A DNA stretch of 64,000 nucleotides, taken from Rhizobium metallidurans. Its GTDB lineage: Bacteria; Pseudomonadota; Alphaproteobacteria; Rhizobiales; Rhizobiaceae. The DNA lies in NCBI RefSeq assembly GCF_014196505.1, contig NZ_JACIDW010000007.1:1-64000 (forward strand), in the 5' to 3' direction. Positions 1-9,093 of this stretch are shown here, in pieces. The notes below the pieces were generated by a model. The model was not told the DNA's origin, did no database searches, and was given only the letters and a program-made list of their open reading frames with translations. Position 1 is the first letter of the stretch. Each line of letters starts with the position of its first letter. The position numbers were made by a program, and so were the translations under genes.

Positions 1-288
1 CGCCGCGACGCCCAGACGGTGGCCGCGCTGCGCGCCCAGGTCAAGACGACCCAGGAAACGCTCGACCTGTCGACCGCCAGCTACAAGGACGGCGCCTCCT
101 CGCTGCTCGACGTTCTCGACGCCCAGCGTCAGGTATCGCTGGCCCAGGCAAGCCTGGCCAACGCCGTCCAGACGATGGCCATCGACTACGTCTCGCTCAA
201 CGTCGCCATCGGCGGCGGCTACAACCCCGGCGGAGCAACGGCCCCCAAGCCGGTCGCCGCCAAGGCAAGCCCCGCGAAGGCGGGCTGA
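1..288 (+). CDS. TolC-family outer membrane efflux protein, C-terminal fragment
   Basis: The reading frame is open from the first base of the window, so the 5' part lies outside. The visible 95 residues are helical with the pattern of the last TolC/OEP repeat: the stretch LDLSTASYKDGASSLLDVLD followed by AQRQVSLAQASLANA is typical of the second coiled-coil hairpin of outer membrane factors. A Gly/Pro/Ala/Lys-rich tail ends the protein. The family forms the trimeric outer membrane channel of type I secretion or RND/ABC efflux systems. Its partner pump is not visible here; the ABC exporter downstream is on the opposite strand. Confidence 0.8.
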   Translation, partial: RRDAQTVAALRAQVKTTQETLDLSTASYKDGASSLLDVLDAQRQVSLAQASLANAVQTMAIDYVSLNVAIGGGYNPGGATAPKPVAAKASPAKAG

Positions 289-308
289 GACCACCGCGAT
301 CACACAAA

Positions 309-326
309 GCCCCGGTTCGCCGGGGC
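309..326 (+). terminator. possible terminator hairpin after tolC-like gene
   Basis: GCCCCGG, TTCG, CCGGGGC forms a 7-bp perfect stem with a stable UUCG-type loop 21 bases after the stop codon. There is no T run behind it, so it is either a weak terminator or an mRNA 3'-end stabiliser. Confidence 0.35.
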
Positions 327-397
327 CGATACGCCGCGAGGCCGGTGCATCGGTTATGATGCGCCGGCCTTTCTCCTTCTGGCCCCGCCGCCAACGA

Positions 398-2236
398 TCA
401 CATGCTGGCCTGCACGCTGTGCAAGCCGGCATAGATGCCGTCGCGCGCCATCAGATCCTCGTGCCTGCCCTGCTCGACGATGCCGTCGGCGGAAAGAACG
501 AGGATGCGGTCGGCATGGCGAACCGTCGACAGCCGGTGCGCGATGACGATGGTGGTGCGCCCCTTGGCGAGCCCGAGCAGCGCCTGCTGCACCGCCCGCT
601 CGCTCTCGTTGTCGAGCGCGCTGGTGGCCTCGTCGAAGATCAGGATCGCCGGGTTCTTCAAGAACGCCCGCGCGATCGTCAGCCGCTGCCGCTGGCCGCC
701 CGACAGCCGCACGCCACGCTGGCCGATTTCGGTGTCGTATCCGCCGGGGAGCGCCATGATGAAGTCGTGCGCGTTCGCCGCCCGCGCCGCCGCCTCCACT
801 TCGGTGTCGGTGGCGTCCCACCGGCCGTAGCGGAGATTGTCCGCGACCGAGCCCGCGAAGAGATAGACGTCCTGCTGCACCACGCCGACATGTTGGCGCA
901 GCGACGACAGCGTGACATCCCTGATATCGGCGCCGTCGATGAGGATCGACCCGGCCTGCACGTCGTAGAAGCGGGGGATGAGCGAGCACAAGGTGCTCTT
1001 GCCCACGCCCGACGGCCCGACCAGCGCCACGAACTCGCCAGGCGCGATGGCGAAGGAGAGATTCTCGAAGACATCGGACGAATCCGCCTCGTAGCCGAAG
1101 CTGACATCCTCGAACCGGATCTCTCCCTTCGGCACCGGCAGCGTACGGGCATCGGGCCGGTCGACGATGTCGGGCTCGATATCGAGGATTTCCATCGCCC
1201 TGACGAAGCCCGTATAGCCCTCCTGCCAGAGCCGCACGAAATTGGCCAGCCGCTTCACGGGATCGACGAGCACCGCCACGCAGAGCAGGAACGTCAGCAG
1301 ATCGGCCACCGTCATCGCCGACGATACGATCCTGATGCCGCCGATGACGATGACCAGGATCGTGATGAACTGCGCGAAGCTCTCCGTCCCCACGGAAAAC
1401 CAGGCCTCGCTGCGATAACCGTCGGCGCGGCTCGCGAGAAAGCGCTCGTTCTCCAAGGCGAAGCGGTCACGCTCCAGCTTCTCGTTGGCGAAGGACTGCA
1501 CGACGCGGATGCCCGCGAGGCTGTCTTCCAGCCGCTCGTTGACGCCGGCGATCTGCTGCTTGCTGCGTTCGAGCGCGTGGTTCATGCGGCGGTTGAAATG
1601 CAGCGCGTAGGCGACGGCCGCCGGTGTCAGCAACAGGATCAGCCCCGCCAGCACCGGATCGATATAGACAAGCACCAGCATGGCGCCGCCATATTTGAGG
1701 ATGGCGATCGAGACGTCCTCGGGGCCGTGGTGGAACAGTTCGCCAAGCCAGAGGGAATCGCCGGTGATGCGGCTCATCAATTGCCCGGTGCGCTGTCGGT
1801 CATAGAAGCTGAAGGACAGTTTCTGGCAATGATCGAAGAGTTCCTGCCGGACGGCGGCCTCGATGCGCGCGCCCATCACATGACCGCGATAGTCGACGAA
1901 GAAGACGGCGACCATCTGAACCGCCAGAAGCCCCAGCATGACCGCGCCGACCGTCAGGATCAGCGCATTCGCCTCCCCCGCATCCGAGATGGTCAAAAGA
2001 CGCTTGGTGACGAGATTGGCGCAAACAGGCAACGCCACCGCGGTCGCCGCGACGAGGATGGCGCAGGCGATATCGGCTGAGAGCAAGGGCAGATGCGGGC
2101 GATAGTAGCCAAGAAACCTGGCTATACGGGACCGGCGCCGCGCAACGTGAGCGACGGCGGGATAAGGCCCAGAGCTGACAGGGAGTGGTTTACGACGCGG
2201 CGCGTCTTTGCGCGCGCGGACGAATGGAATAGACAT
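398..2236 (-). CDS. ABC exporter, fused permease and ATPase (MsbA/LmrA type)
   Basis: 612 residues, the usual length of a half-size ABC exporter. The N-terminal half (about residues 45-330) carries the six-helix transmembrane domain, including the exporter motif around [17 protein letters not shown] (145-160). The C-terminal ATPase has Walker [10 protein letters not shown] (407-415), signature LSGGQ (511-515), Walker [13 protein letters not shown] (531-542) and the H-loop AHR. Such proteins homodimerise in the inner membrane and export lipids, lipid A precursors, peptides or drugs; the substrate cannot be read from sequence. It is a single-gene unit, convergent with the upstream tolC-like gene. 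The ATG at 2236 is used because the protein starts naturally there, though the Shine-Dalgarno sequence is weak. Confidence 0.88.
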   Translation of the reverse strand: MSIPFVRARKDAPRRKPLPVSSGPYPAVAHVARRRSRIARFLGYYRPHLPLLSADIACAILVAATAVALPVCANLVTKRLLTISDAGEANALILTVGAVMLGLLAVQMVAVFFVDYRGHVMGARIEAAVRQELFDHCQKLSFSFYDRQRTGQLMSRITGDSLWLGELFHHGPEDVSIAILKYGGAMLVLVYIDPVLAGLILLLTPAAVAYALHFNRRMNHALERSKQQIAGVNERLEDSLAGIRVVQSFANEKLERDRFALENERFLASRADGYRSEAWFSVGTESFAQFITILVIVIGGIRIVSSAMTVADLLTFLLCVAVLVDPVKRLANFVRLWQEGYTGFVRAMEILDIEPDIVDRPDARTLPVPKGEIRFEDVSFGYEADSSDVFENLSFAIAPGEFVALVGPSGVGKSTLCSLIPRFYDVQAGSILIDGADIRDVTLSSLRQHVGVVQQDVYLFAGSVADNLRYGRWDATDTEVEAAARAANAHDFIMALPGGYDTEIGQRGVRLSGGQRQRLTIARAFLKNPAILIFDEATSALDNESERAVQQALLGLAKGRTTIVIAHRLSTVRHADRILVLSADGIVEQGRHEDLMARDGIYAGLHSVQASM

Positions 2237-2631
2237 GAAGCGGAGTGTCCTTGTGAGTGATCGTTCCTTTCGTGTTGGACAGGATCGCTTTCATGACAGT
2301 CTCCTTCGAACGAGTTCGCGTTCAGCGTCGCGCCATCCTTAACAGATCGACCAACGGGCCGCAAACGCGCTTGGCGTAAAAATTCAGGAAAACACGCCTA
2401 ACGTGCGTTAACGCCGCGATCGCGGCACGGGCCGACCATGCGGCCGCTGTCCGGAACTTCGATCCGGATCGGGACATTCCGGCCTCCGCCGCCGGCCGTT
2501 CGCGGCCCGTCGTTTCGTTTCACGACAGCGGCTTTGTCGCAGCCTGAAACACCCGCAAGCCTTAACCTTACTGGCTAACCAATCCATTAGCATCCTGTTG
2601 AAAACCAAGCCGGTTATGGCAATCTTCAGTC
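2237..2631. other. 395-nt gene-free stretch
   Basis: No convincing gene. The left part must hold the promoter of the ABC exporter (leftward). At 2453-2478 there is GGAAC, 17 bases, CATT, one base away from the sigma-EcfG consensus GGAAC-N17-CGTT and pointing to the small gene at 2632, but 150 bases upstream of it; I treat this as only suggestive. Confidence 0.4.
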
Positions 2632-2856
2632 ATGACAAACATCCGCTCTCCAAGATTCAACGCCGAAGATATCGGACGGTCGCGGGAATGCGAAAGCGTC
2701 TGCAAAGGGGCGATAACCGAAGTTGTCCGTCGCGCGATCGCGGCGGGATGGCGTGAAGCGGAAATCGCGCTTCACCTGGCAGATGCAGCAGAAGATTACG
2801 TCATCTACCTGGCGACAAAGCCGGACCGCCGCCTGAGGGCGGCAAACAACAACTAG
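2632..2856 (+). CDS. small hypothetical protein (74 aa)
   Basis: A 74-residue soluble protein with no recognised domain. The central segment (ITEVVRRAIAAGWREAEIAL, then HLADAAEDYVIYLA) looks amphipathic helical. In its favour as a real gene: it is the only sensible frame in the stretch, it starts with ATG, and a good rho-independent hairpin (3001-3034) follows in the same direction. No function can be given. It is not linked in an operon to its neighbours, both of which are on the other strand. Confidence 0.6.
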   Translation: MTNIRSPRFNAEDIGRSRECESVCKGAITEVVRRAIAAGWREAEIALHLADAAEDYVIYLATKPDRRLRAANNN

Positions 2857-3000
2857 TTGCGAATGGGGGCGGCCACGGTCGCCGGAACAAGGCCTGCTTA
2901 CGAGGGGAAGCGACCTGCCTGCTCCGAAACATGCGCATCGAGACTGCCTGCGGCGCGACCGCCGCACGATGATTTGAGAGCGGCGTCCCACCCGCCGAAC

Positions 3001-3034
3001 AACAGCATGGCCTCTGAAACGAGACCATGCTGTT
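3001..3034 (+). terminator. rho-independent terminator after the 74-aa gene
   Basis: AACAGCATGG and CCATGCTGTT form a perfect 10-bp stem with a 14-nt loop, followed by TTATCTTT. The direction of the T-rich tail suits the rightward gene that ends at 2856; it also lies close behind the end of the leftward hydroxylase gene. Confidence 0.7.
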
Positions 3035-3062
3035 TTATCTTTCCGGACCCGGTCCTCCCGGC

Positions 3063-3908
3063 TCAACCTTGAGGCCGGTTTCTGAAGGCTTCGGCTTCGG
3101 CGTAGAACTTCTTTTCCCACTCCTTGTGGTTATCCAGCCCTTCGCGGATGAATGGCGTGAACACGGCAAGGTTCATCAGCGCCCAGTTGACGAACCGGGC
3201 GGGAAACTTCAGCGGCTTGTCGAAATCCACGAACAGCACCACCCGGGTCTTGTCCGTGTGGTTCCAGGCCTCGTGCTCGTAGGCATCGTCGAAGATCAGC
3301 GCCTTGCCTTCCTGCCAGTGGCAGATCTGGTCCTTGACGCGGATGGCGAGCTTGTCGGCCGGCTCCGGCACGATCATGCCGACATGCAGGCGCAGCACGC
3401 CGTTATAGGGGCCGCGATGCGCCGGCAGGTGCTTGCCGGGCTCGAAGATCGAAAACATCGCTGTCTTCAGGCCGGGGATCTTCTGCACGGCGCGCCACGT
3501 CTCCGGGCACTGCGCGATGTTCTGCTCCGATTTCACGCCGAAACCGAGGAGGAAGAAGGTCTTCCAGCCGGAATCGGTCGAGATCGTCTTCACGTCGGTC
3601 GAGATATCCTGGAACGTCGGCAATTCGCTCTGGCGCACCAGCACGCGCTCCAGCTCGGCGCGGATCTGCGGGTAAGCGGCCTCGACCTCTTTCGCCCAGG
3701 GGAAGGTGGCGTTGTCGTAGACCGGCGGATTGCCGAGCTTGGCATATCTGAAGTTCAGCTTTTCCGCCCAGGCGACGATGCCCATGAAGAACCGCGTAAC
3801 GGCGCTCGGCCGGCCCATCGGGACAATGCCCGAGGTGCCGAACGTCTGGCCTTCGGGCTTGGAATTTGCTGATTTTGGGGAGGAAAGGTCGGCGGTGCTG
3901 TCAGTCAT
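3063..3908 (-). CDS. aspartyl/asparaginyl beta-hydroxylase family protein (LpxO-like)
   Basis: A 281-residue Fe(II)/2-oxoglutarate-dependent dioxygenase. The core motif HRGPYNGVLRLHVG, a later IFDDAYEHEAWN containing the second iron-ligand histidine, and the downstream arginine in TRVVLFVDF (2-oxoglutarate binding) are those of the family. LpxO members hydroxylate the 2-position of a lipid A secondary acyl chain at the inner membrane; the hydrophobic C-terminal part (FVNWALMNLAVFTPFI) would suit membrane association. The frame is open to 4052, but the start at 3908 is preferred because the protein homology-like region begins soon after and the extra N-terminus is low complexity. LpxO rather than a peptide hydroxylase is an inference from length and the membrane-like tail. 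Confidence 0.8.
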   Translation of the reverse strand: MTDSTADLSSPKSANSKPEGQTFGTSGIVPMGRPSAVTRFFMGIVAWAEKLNFRYAKLGNPPVYDNATFPWAKEVEAAYPQIRAELERVLVRQSELPTFQDISTDVKTISTDSGWKTFFLLGFGVKSEQNIAQCPETWRAVQKIPGLKTAMFSIFEPGKHLPAHRGPYNGVLRLHVGMIVPEPADKLAIRVKDQICHWQEGKALIFDDAYEHEAWNHTDKTRVVLFVDFDKPLKFPARFVNWALMNLAVFTPFIREGLDNHKEWEKKFYAEAEAFRNRPQG

Positions 3909-4106
3909 GGATGTTCCAATGCGCGATGCGTAAACTGTCACTCGGCATATGGACATCGCATCCGTTTTGCGCAAGTCGGGCTTCTGTTCGGCGAGGTCGG
4001 AATGCCGCGACCCCGCGGAGCCGTCTCCCCGCGTGCCATCGCCCCGTGTCACTGGAGGCCGCTCGGCTTACGACCCGCCGCCATGAAAATCAATGGAAGA
4101 CGAAAA

Positions 4107-4448
4107 TCAATGGGAGACGGACTTGGAGAACAGGTTGACGACGAGCACGCCCGTTATGATCAGCCCCAGGCCGATGATGGCGGGCATATCCAGCCGCTGC
4201 TTGAAATAGACGAGACCGACGATGGAGATCAGGACGATGCCGAGCGCGCTCCAGATCGCATAGGCGATCCCGACAGGGATCACCTTCAGCGTCAGCGACA
4301 GGCAGTAGAAGGCAGCGGCATAGCACGCGATCATCAGCATGGTCGGCCAAAACCGGCTGAACTGCTGCGAAAGCTGCAACGCCGTCGTGCCGATGACTTC
4401 GAGCACGATCGCCGTGAACAGCAACGCGTAGACGGCAATCGGTGCCAT
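4107..4448 (-). CDS. small multidrug resistance (SMR/EmrE) efflux protein
   Basis: 113 residues with four predicted membrane helices. The membrane-embedded glutamate of helix 1 is at residue 17 (AIVLEVIGTTAL), and the SMR signature IPVGIAYAIWSALG lies in helix 3. SMR proteins form antiparallel dimers that exchange protons for cationic drugs or guanidinium. The gene begins 26 bases after the end of a tetR gene on the same strand, so the two most likely share one autoregulated transcript starting at the palindrome 5049-5062. Confidence 0.92.
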   Translation of the reverse strand: MAPIAVYALLFTAIVLEVIGTTALQLSQQFSRFWPTMLMIACYAAAFYCLSLTLKVIPVGIAYAIWSALGIVLISIVGLVYFKQRLDMPAIIGLGLIITGVLVVNLFSKSVSH

Positions 4449-4474
4449 GATGGTGGATCCTTATCGCGGGGAGA

Positions 4475-5038
4475 TCAGCGCGCCGTCAGCTCGACGAGGC
4501 GCGAAAGCAGGGCCTGGCGCTGCGCGTCGTCGGACGCGCCGCCGATCATGTCGGCAAGCCACAGGCCATCGGCCGCGAAGCGCACGATCTGCGCATCGAC
4601 CGACGAATCCGTTCCGACATATTCTTCCGCCCGCCCCTCGACCCACTCCGCCCAACGCTGTCTGAGCCGCGGCTCGGCGAGAAGCGCGATCGTCACCTGC
4701 GCCCAATGGCCGGCATCGTCGGGGCTGTCGCGCAGACCGGCGACGGCATTGAGATAGGCGCGCGTGAACCGGCCATGCGGCATGGGGTCCTCGCGCATCC
4801 GCTCATCGAGGTCGGCATCGAAGCGCGCGAGAAGATCCTCGAACAGGGCGTCGAGCAGCGCGTTCTTGGTCGGGAAATGGTGAAGCAGACCGCCCTTGCT
4901 GACCCCGGAGGCCCCGGACACGGCATCGAGCGTCACCGCGCCCATCCCCTGCTCGTTCGTCAGGCGCGCGGCGACATCCAGCAGCTGCTGGCGAACGATG
5001 GCGGGTTGCTTGCGGCGGTGATGAGCGTCTGACATCAC
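4475..5038 (-). CDS. TetR/AcrR-family repressor
   Basis: 187 residues with an N-terminal TetR helix-turn-helix (GAVTLDAVSGASGVSKGGLLHHFPTKNALLDALF, read in two pieces: residues about 35-70) and a divergent all-helical ligand domain. The HTH ends in the usual G-LLHHFPTK-LL pattern. It is the first gene of a unit with the SMR efflux gene and starts 11 bases from a perfect 14-bp palindrome, so it very likely represses itself and the pump and is released by a pump substrate. Confidence 0.9.
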   Translation of the reverse strand: MMSDAHHRRKQPAIVRQQLLDVAARLTNEQGMGAVTLDAVSGASGVSKGGLLHHFPTKNALLDALFEDLLARFDADLDERMREDPMPHGRFTRAYLNAVAGLRDSPDDAGHWAQVTIALLAEPRLRQRWAEWVEGRAEEYVGTDSSVDAQIVRFAADGLWLADMIGGASDDAQRQALLSRLVELTAR

Positions 5039-5048
5039 GCATAAAGAT

Positions 5049-5062
5049 ACCGTCCGGACGGT
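5049..5062. promoter_or_regulatory. TetR-type operator palindrome
   Basis: ACCGTCCGGACGGT is a perfect 14-bp palindrome directly upstream of the tetR start (5038). Its form matches operators of AcrR/TetR repressors that control their own gene plus an efflux pump. Binding by the neighbouring repressor is inferred from position and symmetry. Confidence 0.75.
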
Positions 5063-5188
5063 TTTGTCAAGATGTCATTCAGTTTTGGCGGCGGGCCTGG
5101 CGCGAAATGTCGCGCTCGCCGGCGCGGGTTCCGGTTGCGATCGACGCTCCGGCGGTGCATGAAGGAAAAGCTTTTGAGGAACCGCGCC

Positions 5189-5578
5189 GTGAGCGAGAAT
5201 AGCATCACCCTTTACGAGGCCGTCGGCGGCGATGCGACGATCCGGGCCTTGTCGCATCGCTTCTACGAACTGATGGACACGCTGCCGGAAGCGAGCCACG
5301 TTCGCGCCGTCCACCCGCCGACGCTCGAGTGCAGCGAGGCGAAGTTCTACGAGTATCTCACCGGCTATCTCGGCGGGCCGCCTGTCTACGTCGAGAAATA
5401 CGGCCACCCGCGCCTGCGGAGCCGCCATTTCGTCGCCGAGATCGGCCCGGTGGAGCGCGACGAGTGGCTGCTGTGCTTCCGCCGCGCGCTGGAGGAAACC
5501 GTCGCGAACCCGAAGCTGCGCGACATCATCCTGCCGCCGATCGAACGGCTGGCCGACCACATGCAGAACAAGCAATAG
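5189..5578 (+). CDS. group II truncated hemoglobin
   Basis: Truncated globin of 129 residues if read from the GTG at 5189, which has GAGG nine to ten bases upstream and gives the family's usual length. Key positions: Tyr B10 in RFYELMD (residue 26), proximal histidine in GHPRLRSRH (80), and Trp G8 in RDEWLL (93), the set that marks group II (trHbO/YjbI). These heme proteins bind oxygen and help detoxify nitric oxide or peroxides. An upstream ATG at 5159 is possible. It is divergent from tetR and is followed 10 bases later by a DUF423 gene, probably in one unit. Confidence 0.88.
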   Translation: MSENSITLYEAVGGDATIRALSHRFYELMDTLPEASHVRAVHPPTLECSEAKFYEYLTGYLGGPPVYVEKYGHPRLRSRHFVAEIGPVERDEWLLCFRRALEETVANPKLRDIILPPIERLADHMQNKQ

Positions 5579-5588
5579 GGTTTACACG

Positions 5589-5963
5589 ATGACGCTCAAC
5601 CAGCGCTTCTCGCCGCTCTTCCTGGTGTTGTCAGGGCTCTTTGGCTTTGCCGGCGTGGCGCTGGCGGCGGCATCCGCCCATCTCGACGGCGACGGGCGCT
5701 TTCTCGCCTCCGCCTCCGCCATGCTCATCGCCCACGCCCCTGCCCTCCTGGCACTGGCGCTGGCGGGCGAAAGGCTGAGGACCGCGTGGCTTGCCGGCCT
5801 GCTGATGGGCGTCGGCACGCTGCTCTTTGCAGGTGATCTGGTGGCGCTCCGGTTCGCCGGCGCGGGGCTGTTTCCGATGGCCGCGCCGACGGGCGGCTTC
5901 GCCATGATGTTCGGCTGGCTGGCGATTGCAGCCGGCGCCTTCCTCCGCAACCGGGCCCGATAA
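5589..5963 (+). CDS. DUF423-family membrane protein
   Basis: 124 residues with four hydrophobic helices. The opening LVLSGLFGFAGVALAAASAHL and the closing APTGGFAMMFGWLAIA are the two conserved blocks of DUF423 (YgdD/YwdK) small inner membrane proteins, whose function is unknown. It starts 10 bases after the truncated globin gene and is probably cotranscribed with it. Confidence 0.85.
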   Translation: MTLNQRFSPLFLVLSGLFGFAGVALAAASAHLDGDGRFLASASAMLIAHAPALLALALAGERLRTAWLAGLLMGVGTLLFAGDLVALRFAGAGLFPMAAPTGGFAMMFGWLAIAAGAFLRNRAR

Positions 5964-6207
5964 GCCTGGCCGGGAACAACCGGCTTAGGACGAATTGTTT
6001 TGCTGCTATATCTCGCCGAAACAATGCGGGCCTAAATGACGACGTGAAAAAGCCCGGGGGCCACCCACTTCGGTCGTGCCGTATTCCATTGCCGAAGAAC
6101 CTTTGCTCCCAGCGAAGTAATGCAAACCATCGAAAGTGTCACTCGTTTGAAACACTTTATTGGTGTAGATTGCGCGCAGGATTTGGGGAAATCTATCGGA
6201 GGGGATC

Positions 6208-8442
6208 ATGGATGTACTCGGCGTCGAGCGAAATTATTCGAGCCTGTCCGTAAAGGACCTGCTGGAGGCCCGGGATCTCTACCACTATCACTTGATTCAC
6301 AAAGCCAATGTTGTCGGCACGGCGATCGGACTTTATCTCATCCGGAACTCCGATCCGTGGCCGTCAAAGTCAAAGCCTGATGCGGATAGCAAGAAGCAGT
6401 CAGGAGGGTCTAGAGGCGAACGGACACTCGATAACTCTGGCGTGCGGGACTATTCTTGGCCCTGCATCATCGTCTTCGTGGACGTTTGGGTCGACGAAGC
6501 TGGCTTCGGATCGGGTCGCGGTGATCTGCATCCTGAAAATCTCGTCCCCAAGACGCTTTATATGCCCGATGGCCGAATGGTGCCCGTGTGCGTCGTCAAG
6601 GCAACGCCGGCCGAGGCTACGCCTGCTCCCCTTCCGCCGGGGCACTGGCCGGAAACCCTTATAGGTGGGGGCTTCCCGTTGATCACTGCGGCGCAAGGGA
6701 CTAAACGTATTGCAAGTATAGGATGCTTGGTTAGTGACGGCCATACCGTCTATGCCCTGACCAACCGCCATGTTTCGGGTCCAGAAGGTCACCCGATCAG
6801 CGCCATCCTGCGTGGAGGTGAAGTGGAGGTCGGACGGTCCAGCGCCAAGCAGCTTACTCGCCTCCTATTTACTGACGTCTATGCGGACTTCCCCGGCCGC
6901 CGAACCTGGCTGACGCTCGATATCGGACTGGTCGAAATTTCCGATCTGAATGACTGGACGTCACAGGTCTATGGTCTCGGGGCGATCGGCCCCATGGCGG
7001 ACCTAAGCGAGCGCAATATCAGCCTGCGCTTGATTGAAGCGGAGACGGTGGCGTACGGAGCAGTGTCAGGGCGTCTGCAGGGGCGGATCAAAGCGCTATT
7101 CTATCGCCATCGCTCGATGGGAGGGTACGACGATGTCGCCGATTTCCTGATCGCTCCGGATCCCGACTATCCTGGCCAGACGCAGCCAGGCGATTCCGGC
7201 ACGGTGTGGCACCTTCAAATGACCGACTCCGAAGCGCCGGTAAGACCACTGGCCATCGAATGGGGGGGGCAGACGTTCTTGTCGGGCAGGCGTGAGGTCG
7301 GCTTTAACTTCACTCTGGCGACCAGTTTGAGCAACGTATGCAAGCTCTTGGATGTCGAGCTCGTTCGCGACCACAATACCGGGGTAAAGCCCTACTGGGG
7401 CAAAACCGGGCATTACAGTATCGGCGCGTTTGCTTGCGACGCTATTCAGTCGAAAAAGCTCGAGAGCCTGATGCAGGCCAACCGTGATCGAGTCGCTTTT
7501 GAGCTGTCCGGCCTGGATCCGGACGCCATTGAAAAAGCAATAAGCGACGCAAAAACCAACGGCGGGTTTGTACCGCTCGCGGACGTTCCAGATGTCGTCT
7601 GGAAGCAGACGGCGAGCATCATCAGAGGCGGGCGCAAAGGCGGCATCAACCCCGAAAATCCCACGCACTACGCCGATATCGATCAACCTCGTCCAGGCGA
7701 CGGTCTCACGCTGCGAGACATTTGCTCTGCTGATCCAAGCAAAGTCACGGTGTCTGACTGGCAGACCTATTACGACGCTCTTGGCCATAATCGCCCAAGC
7801 GAACGGGGCCTGCTACCGTTCCGGGTCTGGCAGTTCTACGACACGATGGTCGAGGCTGTCAAAAACAACGACATGACAGGCTTCGTCTGCGCAGCTGGAA
7901 TCGTGGCTCACTATGTCGGAGATGCCTGCCAGACCCTGCATGGCTCATACCTCAACAACGGTTATCCGGATGGGCGTGGTGCCGGCGTCCATTCCGCCTA
8001 TGAAAACGCCATGATCGATAACGAGTCCGTGACATTATTCGATCTCATCGGCAAAGACTTAAAAAAGAGCAGGGGAAAGGCGGATCTCCTGCCGGATGGG
8101 CAGGCCGTCGCGGTCTCTATTTTCCAGTTGATGGACCGCACGACCAGGGCACTGCCACCGGTGGACATCGTCGACGCCTATATCGCCGCAGGCGGCGGAA
8201 AATCACGACGCGTCACCAGCCAATTGTGGAAGCAGTTTGGCCCAGAGACCGCAGCGGTCATGGCAGATGGCGCGAGGATCCTCGCTCTCCTCTGGGATAG
8301 TGCCTGGGCCTCCGGTGACGGTGACCGCCTGAAGAGCAAGGATCTGGTTGCCGTGGACAGGGCGGACCTGAAGCAGCTCTACGAGAAGAACGATTTCGTG
8401 CCGTCTCTCGTTCTCGACGATATTGGAGCCGTCCTCAAATAA
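6208..8442 (+). CDS. trypsin-like protease fused to zinc S1/P1-nuclease/phospholipase C domain
   Basis: 744 residues, no signal peptide or membrane helix. Residues 1-150: a domain I cannot name, with a helical start (LSVKDLLEARDLYHYHLIHK). Residues about 165-385: trypsin-fold serine protease with catalytic His188 (TNRHVSG), Asp238 (LDIGLVEI) and Ser330 (PGDSGTVW). Residues 397-about 700: a zinc-dependent S1/P1 nuclease/PLC domain: W397-x4-H402, H487 (HYADID), H568-x3-D572-x5-H578 (AHYVGDACQTLH), H595-x3-E599; D459 or D462 in LADVPDVVWK could be the remaining aspartate ligand. In characterised S1/P1 and PC-PLC enzymes the tryptophan is residue 1 of the mature protein and its amino group binds zinc, so cleavage before Trp397 may be needed. 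The final Glu favours PLC (S1/P1 has Asp). A strong GGAGG precedes the ATG. It stands alone. GC is a little lower than its neighbours, which may mean transfer. Substrate unknown. Confidence 0.8.
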   Translation: MDVLGVERNYSSLSVKDLLEARDLYHYHLIHKANVVGTAIGLYLIRNSDPWPSKSKPDADSKKQSGGSRGERTLDNSGVRDYSWPCIIVFVDVWVDEAGFGSGRGDLHPENLVPKTLYMPDGRMVPVCVVKATPAEATPAPLPPGHWPETLIGGGFPLITAAQGTKRIASIGCLVSDGHTVYALTNRHVSGPEGHPISAILRGGEVEVGRSSAKQLTRLLFTDVYADFPGRRTWLTLDIGLVEISDLNDWTSQVYGLGAIGPMADLSERNISLRLIEAETVAYGAVSGRLQGRIKALFYRHRSMGGYDDVADFLIAPDPDYPGQTQPGDSGTVWHLQMTDSEAPVRPLAIEWGGQTFLSGRREVGFNFTLATSLSNVCKLLDVELVRDHNTGVKPYWGKTGHYSIGAFACDAIQSKKLESLMQANRDRVAFELSGLDPDAIEKAISDAKTNGGFVPLADVPDVVWKQTASIIRGGRKGGINPENPTHYADIDQPRPGDGLTLRDICSADPSKVTVSDWQTYYDALGHNRPSERGLLPFRVWQFYDTMVEAVKNNDMTGFVCAAGIVAHYVGDACQTLHGSYLNNGYPDGRGAGVHSAYENAMIDNESVTLFDLIGKDLKKSRGKADLLPDGQAVAVSIFQLMDRTTRALPPVDIVDAYIAAGGGKSRRVTSQLWKQFGPETAAVMADGARILALLWDSAWASGDGDRLKSKDLVAVDRADLKQLYEKNDFVPSLVLDDIGAVLK

Positions 8443-8718
8443 ACGTGTCAGTTCTTCCCGAAGCTGGTGCTCGAATTGCAAGGCCTGAACATCGCGCAAG
8501 CGATTGGCGAATCCCCGGTTTCGCAATCGTCTTGCAGAGCCCAAGCTTGTCAGCGACGCGAGAACCGGCGGGCCGCACTGTCTCCTGGGGATCGACCCGT
8601 AGAATGGTCCGTGCTCAGTTGAACCTTGCCAAAATCAAATTATCTTTGCCGCCGCCGCGAACAAAATCCCTTTCACGTTAGGGGCTTTACTATAATTTTG
8701 TTCAGAACCGGAGGTTAA

Positions 8719-9090
8719 TTAGACCGGCCGCGGAATACGCCCGAAGCGCAGCAGATTGCCGGCCGGATCGTGGATATAGAACTCTTCCATGTTCCACGGC
8801 CGCACCATCATGTCGCTGAGCGTCTCGACGCCCCGCGCCTTGTATTCGGCGTGCAGCCCGGCAATGCCGCCGCCGCGCAGATAAACGGATGTCCGCTCGC
8901 ACAGCGATCTATCGTCCGTCAGCCAGAAATGCAGTTCCATCTCGTCGCGGCGCAGGATCAAATAGTCCTTGTCCTGATAGACGATCATCTCGAAGCCGAG
9001 CCGGCCGCGATAAAAGGAAAGTGTCTCGCCTATATCGAGCGATGGCAGAACCGGCAGAACCTCGATGCGATCTGGATTGTCAGCCACCAT
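8719..9090 (-). CDS. VOC-family (glyoxalase/bleomycin resistance-like) protein
   Basis: 123 residues with the two beta-alpha-beta-beta-beta modules of the vicinal oxygen chelate fold: LPVLPSLDIGETLSFYRGRLGFE opens the first (residues about 11-34) and FYIHDPAGNLLRFGR closes the second. Members include glyoxalases, dioxygenases and antibiotic-binding proteins; the exact role is not readable. It is the last gene of a leftward operon with a heme-degrading monooxygenase (3-base gap), a small unknown gene and a DUF2325 gene, so an iron or heme connection is likely by context only. Confidence 0.8.
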   Translation of the reverse strand: MVADNPDRIEVLPVLPSLDIGETLSFYRGRLGFEMIVYQDKDYLILRRDEMELHFWLTDDRSLCERTSVYLRGGGIAGLHAEYKARGVETLSDMMVRPWNMEEFYIHDPAGNLLRFGRIPRPV

Positions 9091-9093
9091 CCG

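Noticed and set aside
2122..2364. 80-codon minus-strand frame over the ABC exporter start
   Set aside because: It overlaps the exporter's N-terminus in another frame and has no supporting features.
6147..6171. TTGAAA and TAGATT as promoter of the protease-nuclease gene
   Set aside because: Spacing is only 14 bases, too short for a standard promoter; no better element was found.
8445..8681. 78-codon frame after the protease-nuclease gene
   Set aside because: Pro/Arg/Ser-rich, no ribosome site, no domain; the 276-base gap is treated as non-coding.
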